A stretch of 34,976 nt of DNA, taken from contig CAJOES010000006.1 of NCBI GenBank assembly GCA_905233455.1, forward strand, positions 1-34,976, given 5' to 3'. A program made the position numbers and the translations under genes. This DNA comes from an uncultured Synergistales bacterium (GTDB lineage: Bacteria > Synergistota > Synergistia > Synergistales > Aminobacteriaceae). This document shows positions 8,811 through 18,799 of the stretch, in pieces. The notes beneath the pieces were generated by a model. The model was not told the origin of the DNA and made no database searches. It saw only the letters and a program-made list of their open reading frames with translations. How positions within the stretch are numbered: position 1 is the stretch's first letter; each line of letters begins with the position of its first letter.

Positions 8811-8846
8811 TTTTACCGTAAAAGCAGTTATATTTGACGTGAAATG

Positions 8847-8886
8847 CTGGGAGGGCTTGTGAAAATAACAGGCTCTTCCTTTTTTC
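8847..8886 (+). terminator. Rho-independent terminator
   Basis: gctgggagggcttgtgaaaataacaggctcttccttttttc. Confidence 0.7.
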
Positions 8887-9025
8887 ATCTAATAACAATC
8901 GCAAAAAATTTTGTTTTATGAGATAATCATTTGCAATAAAACCATTCAAAAAAATTCTTGCAGGTGGTTAAATGAAAAATTTTTCGCACGTCTGCTTTAG
9001 ACCAGAAAGGAGCTTTGCATAATAC

Positions 9026-10771
9026 ATGATACAAAGACTACACCGCAGCGACTTGGGAAATTCTTTAAGGACGCTTATGGAAAATGACCCCGCCTTCAGA
9101 CCAGTAGCCTATTTTTCAATGGAAGTAGGACTCAAAGAGTCAATCCCGACATATTCCGGGGGACTTGGTGTGCTTGCGGGCGATATACTCAAGAGTGCGG
9201 CAGATTTAGGCGTGCCTATGGCAGGTGTTACGCTGTTATACCGTAAAGGCTATTTCGTTCAGGAGTTCAACAGCGAGGATTGGCAACAGGAGAAGCCTGT
9301 TGTGTGGGATCCGTCAAAAGAGCTGACCCTTTTGCCCAACAGAATCACAATCACCATTCAGGGACGTGAAATTCAGGTAGGTGTATGGGTCTATGAATGC
9401 GTAGGAGCTACAGGTTATCCTCTTCCGATATACTTCCTCGATACAGACTTTGAACCCAATCATCCCGATGACCGTAAATTATGCTGGTATCTCTACGGCG
9501 GCGATAACCGTTACAGACTGTGCCAGGAGTTCATATTAGGCGTTGGCGGACTGCGAATGCTGCGCGATTTAGGCTACATGAACATTGACACTTTCCACCT
9601 GAACGAGGGACATGCAGGATTCCTTACGCTTGAACTCATGCGTGAATTAGGCTATTACGATCCCGACAAGATCCGCGAACAGGTTGTATTCACAACACAT
9701 ACCCCGGTCCCGGCAGGACATGACTATTTCGACTTCGGCCTCATAGATCAGGTATTCCCTGATGACGCGCTCGCAACAATCCGCAGAATGATGCCCAACA
9801 TGCCCGGAGTATCAATGACGGAACTTGGCCTGCGTTACAGCCGTTACATTAACGGTGTGGCGAAGAAACATGCGGAAGTCAGCAACGCAATGTTCAAGAT
9901 GGAAACGGTTGACTGGGTAACGAACGGAATTCACCCAACGACATGGATCAGCTCCGGAATGCGCAAGCTATACAACAAACATATTCCGGGCTGGGAGTTA
10001 GATCCCGGAAGGCTCGTTCAGGCTCTCACTATCCCGAAGGAAGAAGTATGGGCGGCGCATCAGGCATCGAAACTCCGTCTGTTTGCGCGTGTTCTTGAGA
10101 CTAACGGCGTACAGCTTGATCCTGATGTATTGACGCTTGGGTTCGCGAGAAGGGCGGCAACGTACAAGAGAGCGGATTTGCTTCTAACCGACATGGAACG
10201 CTTCAAGAAGATTGCAGGCGGCAAAAAGGTTCAGTTCATCTTTGCGGGGAAATCACACCCTCACGACGACGGCGGAAAGAGACTGCTGCAGAAGATCCGC
10301 AAGGCATCGAAAGAGCTTGAAGGAGAAATCCCGATAGTATTCATCGACAACTACAACATGGAGATAGCTTCACTCCTTACGCAGGGTGTTGACGTGTGGC
10401 TGAATACTCCTGTACGCCCCAGAGAGGCAAGCGGAACTTCCGGTATGAAGTGCGCAATGAACGGCATCATGAATTTCTCGGTGCTTGACGGCTGGTGGAT
10501 TGAAGGCTGGATTGAGGACGTAACAGGCTGGTCAATCGGTCCTGAACCTACAGAAACTCAGGCGGACGCGCATTATGATGAGAACCTTGACGCTACGGAT
10601 CTCTACGATAAGTTAGAGAATAAGGTAATACCCACCTACTACAAGAATCATGACAAGTGGGTTGACATGATGAGACATACAATAGCCCTTGATGCGAGCT
10701 TCTTCAATACTCACAGGGTTGTGCGTGAGTATGCCGCTAAAGCATATTCAATCGACTTCAGGGGAATGTAG
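9026..10771 (+). CDS. glgP: Alpha-glucan phosphorylase (short GlgP type)
   Basis: FRPVAYFSMEVGLKESIPTYSGGLGVLAGDILKSAADLGVPMAGVTLLY; TPVRPREASGTSGMKCAMNG. Confidence 0.93.
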   Translation: MIQRLHRSDLGNSLRTLMENDPAFRPVAYFSMEVGLKESIPTYSGGLGVLAGDILKSAADLGVPMAGVTLLYRKGYFVQEFNSEDWQQEKPVVWDPSKELTLLPNRITITIQGREIQVGVWVYECVGATGYPLPIYFLDTDFEPNHPDDRKLCWYLYGGDNRYRLCQEFILGVGGLRMLRDLGYMNIDTFHLNEGHAGFLTLELMRELGYYDPDKIREQVVFTTHTPVPAGHDYFDFGLIDQVFPDDALATIRRMMPNMPGVSMTELGLRYSRYINGVAKKHAEVSNAMFKMETVDWVTNGIHPTTWISSGMRKLYNKHIPGWELDPGRLVQALTIPKEEVWAAHQASKLRLFARVLETNGVQLDPDVLTLGFARRAATYKRADLLLTDMERFKKIAGGKKVQFIFAGKSHPHDDGGKRLLQKIRKASKELEGEIPIVFIDNYNMEIASLLTQGVDVWLNTPVRPREASGTSGMKCAMNGIMNFSVLDGWWIEGWIEDVTGWSIGPEPTETQADAHYDENLDATDLYDKLENKVIPTYYKNHDKWVDMMRHTIALDASFFNTHRVVREYAAKAYSIDFRGM

Positions 10772-10806
10772 AAATTTTTGCATTGAAAGGAATGTAGTTT
10801 AGTAGT

Positions 10807-12264
10807 ATGACGAAAAGCGGTAGTGCTGTGAAAGTATTATTTGTTACAACAGAGCTTGCCCCGTTCTCAAAAGTCGGGGGATTAGGCGACGTTGCAGGCT
10901 CATTGCCCAAGGCGTTGCGTCAGGCTGGTGTTGATGTCCGTGTAGTTACTCCTGCATGGCCGGGAGTTCTTGAGAGTGTTGCGGCTTCAGGTCTGAAGAC
11001 AACGACCGTGAAGACAAAGGTATATGCTGCATATGACTGGCGTATACATTCGGCTACAGTGATTAAGGCTGACGTTAAGGGAGTCCCGACATACTTCCTG
11101 AAGGCTGAGGATTACACAGGCGATATGTACCCCTCACAGCTTAACTTCTGGACAGCTTCACCGTTTGCCGTATTCTGTATGCAGGCACTTGAACTAAAGG
11201 ACGCAATAGAATGGGAGCCGGATATATACCACTGCCACGACTGGACTTCAGCATTTCTTCCCTGTGCATTAGCTTGGCACAGACACTACCGGCAGACCAG
11301 CGGTAAAAGCATAATGACGCTTCACAACGTGGCCTATCAGGGAATATTTGAGCCATCACCGTTCCTTGAGGCTTCCGGGCTTGAGCCTTGGAGCTTCAGT
11401 TCATCGACGATGGAGTTCTACGGACAGGTCAACCTGCTGAAGGGCGGTATTGTCGCGGCTACAGCAGTAAGCACCGTATCACCGACATACGCAGGGGAAA
11501 TCCAGACGTATGAATCGACTCGTGAACTTTCGGGAATACTCTATCAGCAGAGAAGCAAGCTGCGCGGAATACTCAACGGACTTGATACCAAGTTCTGGGA
11601 TCCCAACGGGGATAAGGCAATTCCGGCCAAGTTCAGCCCGAAAGACCTCAAAGGGAAAGCGGCCTGCAAGAGGGCACTGCTTGAACGGGCAGGATTCGAT
11701 CCCGACACTGATGCACCCGTAATAGTATGCGTAAGCCGTCTCGTTGAACAGAAGGGATTCGATATGGTGTTCAATGCCGCACACCAGATAGCAGAGACCG
11801 GAGCAAAATTATTGATTCTCGGTTCTGGCAATGACTGGATAGAGAACGGAATAATTCAGGCGGCAGAAGCTAACCCTCAGAGCATAAAACTCTTCAAGGG
11901 ATATGATGAGCCGTTATCGCACCTGATGTATGCAGGAGGAGATATTTTCCTTATGCCCTCAGTGTTTGAGCCTTGCGGACTGTCGCAGATGATCTCTATG
12001 CGTTACGGCACTGTGCCTGTAGTGCGTGAGGTAGGCGGACTCCGTGATACAGTGTTTGACGTGGACAGGCCCGAAGGAGGAAACGGCTTCACGTTCCAGA
12101 CATGCGATGTTGACGGCATGATGTGGGCACTGCGCAGGGCTGTTGAACGCTACAGGGACAAAGCGGCATGGAAGAAGATTATGCTTGAAGGAATGCGTGA
12201 AGATTTCACGTGGGATAAATCAGCCGGTCTGTATAAGGACATGTATGAAGATTTGATGCAGTAA
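10807..12264 (+). CDS. glgA: Glycogen synthase
   Basis: VLFVTTELAPFSKVGGLGDVAGSLPKAL; MPSVFEPCGLSQMISMRYGTVPVVREVGGLRDTV. Confidence 0.95.
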   Translation: MTKSGSAVKVLFVTTELAPFSKVGGLGDVAGSLPKALRQAGVDVRVVTPAWPGVLESVAASGLKTTTVKTKVYAAYDWRIHSATVIKADVKGVPTYFLKAEDYTGDMYPSQLNFWTASPFAVFCMQALELKDAIEWEPDIYHCHDWTSAFLPCALAWHRHYRQTSGKSIMTLHNVAYQGIFEPSPFLEASGLEPWSFSSSTMEFYGQVNLLKGGIVAATAVSTVSPTYAGEIQTYESTRELSGILYQQRSKLRGILNGLDTKFWDPNGDKAIPAKFSPKDLKGKAACKRALLERAGFDPDTDAPVIVCVSRLVEQKGFDMVFNAAHQIAETGAKLLILGSGNDWIENGIIQAAEANPQSIKLFKGYDEPLSHLMYAGGDIFLMPSVFEPCGLSQMISMRYGTVPVVREVGGLRDTVFDVDRPEGGNGFTFQTCDVDGMMWALRRAVERYRDKAAWKKIMLEGMREDFTWDKSAGLYKDMYEDLMQ

Positions 12265-12328
12265 AAATTATGCTCCTTGTATGATAAATGCAGGGGGCAT
12301 TGTTATATAAAAAGGAGGCTAGTTATTC

Positions 12329-13657
12329 ATGTACACAGGCAAACACGGAAGAGTGTTAGGCATTGTTCTTGCAGGAGGCAAGGGAGAACGTTTAATGCCC
12401 TTAACAAAGTACCGCGCAAAACCTGCAGTTTACTTCGCAGCAAAGTACCGTATCATTGATTTCGCCCTCTCTAATCTCATCAACAGCGGCATTTACTCGG
12501 TGTATGTACTCGTTCAGTTCAAGAGTCAGTCATTGAACGAGCACATTGAACGCGGCTGGCAGTTCGGCGGAGCTATGAGAGGCAGGGACTTCTTCGTTAC
12601 CCTAGTTCCTGCGCAGATGTGGAGCGGCGAACACTGGTTCCAGGGCACAGCTGATGCAGTCTATCAGGCTCTGCACATGATCACGCGCTACAGGGCTGAC
12701 CGTGTATGTATCTTTGCGGCAGACCATATCTACAAGATGGACGTTGACCAGATGCTTTCATGGCACATGGCACAGCACGCTGACGTTACGATCGCGGCAA
12801 ATGTCGTCCCCGTATCTGACGCAAGCGAGTTCGGGTGCATCAAGACGGACAAGAACGGGCGCATCATTGAGTTTATGGAGAAGCCGAAGAACCCTCCGGA
12901 GATTCCGGGCAAACCTGGCTTCAGCTATGTCTCAATGGGGAACTATATCTTTGAGCGCAAAGTCCTTGAGGAAGCCCTCGATGAAGACGCAATGCAGGAA
13001 GAGACAAGCCACGATTTCGGCAAGGACATTATCCCGAAGCTTGTAGCTCACGGCATGAAGGTATGCGCATATGACTTCTCCACCAACGTACTGCCCCATC
13101 CGAACGCTGATACGGAGCTTGTGCACCAGTGGAGAACGGACAAACCTTACTGGCGCGACGTAGGGACGCTCAAAGCATACTGGGAGGCGCACATGGAGCT
13201 TATCGGGCACGAGTCGGAGATGACGCTCTACAACCCAATGTGGCCGATCCGCACGGTATCTTTCGGAGACCCGCCCACGTACTGCTATCCGGACAACGGA
13301 CACCCCTGCAACATCAACAGGGTCATGCTGTCGGAAGGAAGCCGCGTTTTTGGTGCAAACGTATCGAACTCAGTCCTTGCGCGCAACTGCCTGATTCAGT
13401 CGGGAAGCACAGTTGAGGAAAGCATCATAGGTCATGATGTCGTGATAGGGCACAACTGCCGCATCAAGAAGGCCATCATTGACGGGTGCAACATTATTCC
13501 GGACGGCACTGTGATCGGTGAAGACCCGGAACAGGACGCAAAGAATTACTACGTTGACCCGAAGTCGGGACTCGTCGTTATGGGAGTGCCGAAAGAACTC
13601 TACCTTACGGGAAGCGACAACCTCGAAGAAGCTCAGAGCTGGGATTCAATGGGCTAA
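12329..13657 (+). CDS. glgC: Glucose-1-phosphate adenylyltransferase
   Basis: GIVLAGGKGERLMPLTKYRAKPAVYFAAKYRIIDFALSNLINSGI...FQGTADAVYQ. Confidence 0.95.
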   Translation: MYTGKHGRVLGIVLAGGKGERLMPLTKYRAKPAVYFAAKYRIIDFALSNLINSGIYSVYVLVQFKSQSLNEHIERGWQFGGAMRGRDFFVTLVPAQMWSGEHWFQGTADAVYQALHMITRYRADRVCIFAADHIYKMDVDQMLSWHMAQHADVTIAANVVPVSDASEFGCIKTDKNGRIIEFMEKPKNPPEIPGKPGFSYVSMGNYIFERKVLEEALDEDAMQEETSHDFGKDIIPKLVAHGMKVCAYDFSTNVLPHPNADTELVHQWRTDKPYWRDVGTLKAYWEAHMELIGHESEMTLYNPMWPIRTVSFGDPPTYCYPDNGHPCNINRVMLSEGSRVFGANVSNSVLARNCLIQSGSTVEESIIGHDVVIGHNCRIKKAIIDGCNIIPDGTVIGEDPEQDAKNYYVDPKSGLVVMGVPKELYLTGSDNLEEAQSWDSMG

Positions 13658-13686
13658 CAGAGAGGACACGCAACAGAAATTTTCTC

Positions 13687-13722
13687 AGCACCTCATGTGA
13701 TGGGGTGCTGTTTTTTGTGTTT
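13687..13722 (+). terminator. Rho-independent terminator after glgC
   Basis: cagcacctcatgtgatggggtgctgttttttgtg. Confidence 0.8.
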
Positions 13723-13994
13723 ATCTCCTGATAGAATGCTGACTGCTGAAATTTTTTCTGAAAAGTTTATGTGAAGACACAACAAAAAGACAAAGAGTTA
13801 TGCTATAATTCACTTGTCGAAAAGAACCATGCACACGACACAAATAAACATAATTTATGTCTCCTCTTCATCTGTGTTTATTATAGCACATGCTTGCGGT
13901 GGCGTGAATTAGTTGTGTGCGGTTTCTTTCTTAATGATGAGCGGTTGTAGGAAGAAAGCAAGCAGTATTTTAGCATTTTAAGGAGGAAAAACAA

Positions 13995-14444
13995 ATGAAG
14001 AGAAGCAGAAAAGGATTCACGTTAGTAGAATTGCTGATTGTTGTAGCTATTCTCGGTGCATTGGCGGCAGTGATGACAATGTCAAGCGGTTCATCAATCG
14101 CAAAGGCAAGGGCTACAGCTATTGCAAATAACCTGAGAATTTGCACGGCTGGTGCGCAAGTCTATTATCTTCAGAGCGGAGATACTACGGAGATAGCCAG
14201 CGTAAAAACAAGTGATGTTCTAAAGGCTACAGTTCCTAACTTTGCAGACTTCGGGAGTGGCACTATAAAATATACTTCCGACGATACTACACTTGGAGTA
14301 GATGGCTGGACTGTTAAAGTTACTCTTACCGGAACTGACAGCAAAGACATCATAGCAGCTTTGAGCACTATTAAAGGTTTTAGTAGTGTTACAGGTAATT
14401 TGAAGTACACGCTTTTTGAAGGGAAAGCTTCAAATCAACAATAA
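13995..14444 (+). CDS. Type IV prepilin / pseudopilin-like protein
   Basis: MKRSRKGFTLVELLIVVAILGALAAVMTM, prepilin peptidase site G/FTLVE; RBS aaggagg. Confidence 0.9.
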   Translation: MKRSRKGFTLVELLIVVAILGALAAVMTMSSGSSIAKARATAIANNLRICTAGAQVYYLQSGDTTEIASVKTSDVLKATVPNFADFGSGTIKYTSDDTTLGVDGWTVKVTLTGTDSKDIIAALSTIKGFSSVTGNLKYTLFEGKASNQQ

Positions 14445-14492
14445 AATTACCAGCAACGAGTTGATTAAACCTACAGCCAATCAACCAACGCA

Positions 14493-14522
14493 TAGAAGTC
14501 TCCCGCACGGGAGGCTTTTTTC
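14493..14522 (+). terminator. Rho-independent terminator after the pilin gene
   Basis: gtctcccgcacgggaggcttttttc. Confidence 0.8.
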
Positions 14523-14532
14523 ATGCCCACAG

Positions 14533-14572
14533 CACAAAAAAATTCCCTCCGGAAAATCCAGAGGGATAAAAC
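14533..14572 (-). terminator. Rho-independent terminator of the HAD gene
   Basis: Minus: atccctctggattttccggagggaatttttttg. Confidence 0.75.
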
Positions 14573-14578
14573 ATAGCG

Positions 14579-15667
14579 TTACTTCCTGAAGACCCGCTCC
14601 TCAGTCTTCTTCACTTCATCACCGTATATCGTCTTCCAGTCATCACGCATTGATACGGGAGTCCAGCCGTACTTTGCGCACATATCCCTGAAGCCTGCCG
14701 CCTTGTCCGGGCCGCCCCAGTCCCTTTCACCGTCATCACAGCAAATGCCCATAGCGAATCCCTTATACTTTGGGTTGAAACGTGCATAGTTCATCATTGA
14801 GCCGTCCCCGCTGCTGTTGCCCAGTGCCATAACAGGACGCTTCCCGATCTCACGCGCAATATGAGAGACTTTAGCCATCTTGCCGTTCGTCCACATATAC
14901 GGCCCGCGCATCATAACGTCTTCGCTCTCGAACTGGAAGTACAGCCCGCCGGAAAAACCCTGGCGTTTTGCGATTGGATTGCTGTCCGAACCTATTACCG
15001 TATTGGGCTGAACAGAAGGTATCGCACGCATGATTACCCGCGTAAGCTGACGGTCTGCTCCCGTTACGACGTAGAATGTGAAACCGTTAGCCTGAAGGTA
15101 GCGTATCACTTCAACCATAGGCAGATAGAACGCTTCAGCAAATGTGCAGTTGCTCAGTCCGTCAAGGGAAGTATTGCGCAGGAAGTTTTCTGCGTACTCG
15201 TCGAACTCATCGAGCGTCATTCCCTCGAATGCGTATGACTGCGAATGATCCTCGCCCGCGTCAAGGTCTGTCGCTATCTTCCCGGACTTGGCCGCCTTCA
15301 GGCACTCCTCCGCAAAAGCCTTCTCCGTTGCATTGGGCGTGTATGCAGGGTCATCGAATATGCGGTGAAAGAACATGTACCATTCCGCATATGTCGGAGC
15401 AAGCTCGCCGTAAAATGTCCCGTCCATGTCTGATACGCAGATACGGTCTTCAGCGGGTATGAAGTTCGGGCTTGATGGGTTCGTGATGTCCTCTATGTAT
15501 GCTTTGAGGGCAGAAAGCGAGGGTGCATTGTCGTTCCAGTAACGGAAGTCTGAGCCGTCAGCCTTGACGGAAATTTTTGCGATATCCTCAACCGGCATGG
15601 CATAAGCTGATACCGCCGAAAGAATCAGGCACGAAACAAACAATAAACATAAAAACTTCTTCTTCAA
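14579..15667 (-). CDS. Exported HAD-superfamily phosphatase
   Basis: Signal peptide MKKKFLCLLFVSCLILSAVSAYA; HAD motif I CVSDMDGTF; YVVTGADRQ; PVMALGNSSGDGSMM. Confidence 0.8.
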   Translation of the reverse strand: MKKKFLCLLFVSCLILSAVSAYAMPVEDIAKISVKADGSDFRYWNDNAPSLSALKAYIEDITNPSSPNFIPAEDRICVSDMDGTFYGELAPTYAEWYMFFHRIFDDPAYTPNATEKAFAEECLKAAKSGKIATDLDAGEDHSQSYAFEGMTLDEFDEYAENFLRNTSLDGLSNCTFAEAFYLPMVEVIRYLQANGFTFYVVTGADRQLTRVIMRAIPSVQPNTVIGSDSNPIAKRQGFSGGLYFQFESEDVMMRGPYMWTNGKMAKVSHIAREIGKRPVMALGNSSGDGSMMNYARFNPKYKGFAMGICCDDGERDWGGPDKAAGFRDMCAKYGWTPVSMRDDWKTIYGDEVKKTEERVFRK

Positions 15668-15806
15668 TTATTACAACACCTTTCATGAGTAAATTTTATG
15701 CGCGGCTAATATAACTCTGTATCTGCTTTTGTTGCACTGTAATATCCTCAAAAATTTTCATAATCCAATATAATTATTCGCATCACAAATTCAGGAGGTT
15801 CAATCA

Positions 15807-16706
15807 ATGAGGCAGGAAAAATTATTTATTCCGGTCATCATAGCAGTAATACTAGCTGTAATGATAGGGCTTGACGGCTTCTATACCGTCGGGGAGCAGG
15901 AACAGGCAGTAATTACCATGTTCGGCAACATAATACGGACTGACACCGCAGGACTGTACTTCAAGCTGCCATTCATACAGAGGGTTCATATCGTGGACAT
16001 GACTACTCACGGCACAGGAATAGGATACGCTACGGATAAATCCTTCAGGAACACTACAATAGAGGATGAAAGCGTAATGATCACGTCTGATTTCAATTTC
16101 GTAAACATAGACTTTTACCTTGAGTATAAAGTTTCTGATCCCGTAGCATATCTCTACAACTCCGACAACCCTGAAGCCATTTTGCGCAATATGCTTCTGT
16201 CATGTATTCGCGGAACAGTGTCTGATTACCCCGTCGATGAGGTCATCACTACAGGCAAGAATCAGATTCAGGCAGAAGTCCGGGATAAGATCGTGGATAT
16301 GCTTTCGGCGAACAATATCGGCCTTCAGTGCGTGAATCTCACAGTTCAGGACGCAGAACCGCCAACGGAGAAGATCATACAGGCATTCAAGGAGGTAGAG
16401 ACAGCAAGGCAGGCACGGGAGACGGTCATCAATGCGGCGAAAAAATACCAGTCTGAACAGATACCTGCGGCAGTTGCACGGGCAGATCAGATCATACAGA
16501 AGGCTGAAGCTGTGAAGTCGGCTCGCATTGCTGAGGCTAACGGGCAGGCTGTGAGGTTCAGCAGCATGTTTGAGGAATACAGGGCTTATCCTCTAATCAC
16601 AAAACAGAGATTGTTCTATGAGACATTAGAGGAAGTTCTGCCTAATGCAAAGGTCATAATCACTGACGGAAACACTGCACAGCTAATGCCTGTCGATAAG
16701 TTTTAG
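15807..16706 (+). CDS. hflK: HflK-like SPFH protein
   Basis: N-terminal TM, GFYTVGEQEQAVITMFGNIIRTDTAGLYFKLPFIQ. Paired with the next SPFH gene. Confidence 0.85.
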   Translation: MRQEKLFIPVIIAVILAVMIGLDGFYTVGEQEQAVITMFGNIIRTDTAGLYFKLPFIQRVHIVDMTTHGTGIGYATDKSFRNTTIEDESVMITSDFNFVNIDFYLEYKVSDPVAYLYNSDNPEAILRNMLLSCIRGTVSDYPVDEVITTGKNQIQAEVRDKIVDMLSANNIGLQCVNLTVQDAEPPTEKIIQAFKEVETARQARETVINAAKKYQSEQIPAAVARADQIIQKAEAVKSARIAEANGQAVRFSSMFEEYRAYPLITKQRLFYETLEEVLPNAKVIITDGNTAQLMPVDKF

Positions 16707-16721
16707 AGGAGGGGAATATAC

Positions 16722-17603
16722 ATGAAGAATTTTGCTTTGAGATCAGTATTGCTTATTATTGCGGCAGTGGTGATTCTGACGCTTCCGTTTTCGTTCTATG
16801 TAGTTGAGCCTAACGAGTATGCAGCACTCTTTAAGTTCGGGCGCATAGTGTCGGTGAGTGATGAGCCGGGGATCAAGTTCAAGATTCCCAACATACACAC
16901 AGTACGGCACATATCGAAACGCCTTCACCTGTATGATATTCCGCGCTCAGGAGTCATCACGAAGGACAAGAAGTCGATGATTACGGACAACTATGTTATG
17001 TGGCGCGTAGTTGACCCGGTGAAATACATTCAGAGTCTCAACGCAAATGAATCGCTTGCACGGGAACGCATAGAGGCGGCAGTCTACAACGCGATCAAGA
17101 ACGTAATATCATCAATGACTCAGGATGAGGTTATAGAGGCACGCGGCGGAAGGCTCTCAACGAAGATTGCTGAAGACTCCAATTCTGATATAGGCATGTA
17201 CGGTATTGCGATAGTTCAGACGGAGGTTAAAGCTCTTGACCTGCCCAATGACAACAAAGCGGCGGTATACGAGCGCATGATTTCGGAGCGTCAGAACATT
17301 GCTGCCTCATACACGGCTGAAGGCAATTCGGAGGCACAGAAGATACGCAACAGGACTGACAGGGAGACGGCGATAATGATTGCTGGTGCGGAACAGAGTG
17401 CGGATATTCTTGTGGCTGAAGGCGAAGCGCAGTACATGAGGACGTTGCAGAGTGCGTATGATACTCCGGAAAAGGCAGAGTTCTACAACTTTCTGCGGTC
17501 TCTTGACGCTCTGAAGAAATCTTTTAGCGGGAAGGGAGAAAGAGTTATCATACTGGACAAAAATTCGGAGATTAGCAGGATAATATACGGATCTAAAGAT
17601 TAA
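16722..17603 (+). CDS. hflC: HflC-like SPFH protein
   Basis: FYVVEPNEYAALFKFGRIVSVSDEPGIKFKIPNIHTV...RERIEAAVYNAIKNVI...ASYTAEGNSEAQKIRN. Confidence 0.88.
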   Translation: MKNFALRSVLLIIAAVVILTLPFSFYVVEPNEYAALFKFGRIVSVSDEPGIKFKIPNIHTVRHISKRLHLYDIPRSGVITKDKKSMITDNYVMWRVVDPVKYIQSLNANESLARERIEAAVYNAIKNVISSMTQDEVIEARGGRLSTKIAEDSNSDIGMYGIAIVQTEVKALDLPNDNKAAVYERMISERQNIAASYTAEGNSEAQKIRNRTDRETAIMIAGAEQSADILVAEGEAQYMRTLQSAYDTPEKAEFYNFLRSLDALKKSFSGKGERVIILDKNSEISRIIYGSKD

Positions 17604-17621
17604 TTTTCAGGAGGCAATATC

Positions 17622-18425
17622 ATGAAGAAATTGTTTGTTGTTATGGCAATGCTGGCAGTATTCGCGTCGTGTTCGTCGGCTGAAGTTCTGGGTACTCTAA
17701 GCAGGAGCAACAGTGATAATTCCGAAACTGCTTCGGATTCAACGCCTGTTTTTGCGTACGTTCTTGATGCGGGGCTTTCTGCTTCATCCCGTTCGGTGAG
17801 GTATTATGACTCTTTGACACAAATGCTGTTAGCGTTGAACAGGGGCGAAATTGCTGCTATGACCGCTCCCGAATTTGTTGGTGAGTACATGCTCAACAAT
17901 AACCCTAAGTACAATTTGCGCGGCTTCCTTCTGCTGAGAATGCCTGTTGCTTTTGCGCTGGGTTTCACGGAGGAGAAATCAGAACTTTGCGCACGTGTCA
18001 GCAAGGTCATTCAGGATATGGAGGAAGAGGGCAGAATAGGGATACTTGTTCGGGATTACTTCACCGGCCCTGCCGCACAGAATCCTCCTGCAGTGAAGTT
18101 TGAGCATTTTGACGGTGCAGAGACCATAACTGCCGCAGTAACCGGAGACATGCCTCCGATAGATTACGTCGGGACTGACGGACAGCCTGCAGGATTCAAC
18201 ACCGCAGTACTTGCAGAAATCGGCAGAAGACTTCACGTGAACATCAAGACTGTAACAGTTGAGACAGGATCGCGGGTTCCTGCCCTGAAGTCCGGCCGTG
18301 CTGATGCTGTGTTCTGGTTTCAGCTCTTTGAGGGGTATGATGTTCAGCCAGATGTCCCGGAAGGCGTAATCACATCAACACCGTATTACGGCTGGAATAA
18401 GGTAATGCTTATCGGCAGCAGGTAA
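17622..18425 (+). CDS. Periplasmic substrate-binding-like protein with lobe order apparently permuted
   Basis: Lipoprotein-like MKKLFVVMAMLAVFASCSS; lobe II-like YYDSLTQMLLALNRGEIAAMTAPEFVGEYML...VIQDMEEEGRIGILVRDYF precedes lobe I-like ITAAVTGDMPPIDYVGTDGQPAGFNTAVLAEIGRRLHVNIKTV. Confidence 0.7.
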   Translation: MKKLFVVMAMLAVFASCSSAEVLGTLSRSNSDNSETASDSTPVFAYVLDAGLSASSRSVRYYDSLTQMLLALNRGEIAAMTAPEFVGEYMLNNNPKYNLRGFLLLRMPVAFALGFTEEKSELCARVSKVIQDMEEEGRIGILVRDYFTGPAAQNPPAVKFEHFDGAETITAAVTGDMPPIDYVGTDGQPAGFNTAVLAEIGRRLHVNIKTVTVETGSRVPALKSGRADAVFWFQLFEGYDVQPDVPEGVITSTPYYGWNKVMLIGSR

Positions 18426-18557
18426 CTGGGGAGGGTGATTTACGGCTTTAACGAATAGATGATAAAATAATCTGCAAGACGGGGGCATTTCCTGGTTTTA
18501 GCGGGGAGTGCCCAGGGTATCTCCCTCCTTACCAGAAGGAAAGGAGGTGAAGGCCTT

Positions 18558-18668
18558 ATGAAACTGCTTGAAAGCATAATAAAACTGCTGCACGTTATCG
18601 CCGTGGCTGGCGCATGGGCAACAGTTTTCGAAATGTTATTAAAGTTTGTTATCAAATGGTTCTTCTAA
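18558..18668 (+). CDS. Small hydrophobic protein, 36 aa, toxin-like candidate
   Basis: MKLLESIIKLLHVIAVAGAWATVFEMLLKFVIKWFF*. SD aaaggaggtg, with aaggagg (18541-18547) complementary to cctcctt (18524-18530). Below the ORF-track size cutoff. Confidence 0.6.
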   Translation: MKLLESIIKLLHVIAVAGAWATVFEMLLKFVIKWFF

Positions 18669-18720
18669 CTGCTTTACGCTACAGTGAGATTCCCTAAAAT
18701 CCGCTGTAGTATTGGCTTCA

Positions 18721-18762
18721 TAACGCTGTTCCTTCCCCGTCAGGTCGGCGTTATATTTTTAT
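18721..18762 (+). terminator. Likely terminator downstream of the 36-aa ORF
   Basis: aacgctgttccttccccgtcaggtcggcgttatattttta, stem aacgctg/cggcgtt plus T-rich tail. Confidence 0.45.
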
Positions 18763-18799
18763 TATACACCATAGCAGTTTTCACGATAACAATAAATAA

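Noticed and set aside
11141-13416. Alternative ORFs within glgA and glgC on both strands
   Set aside because: Overlap strongly supported coding frames.
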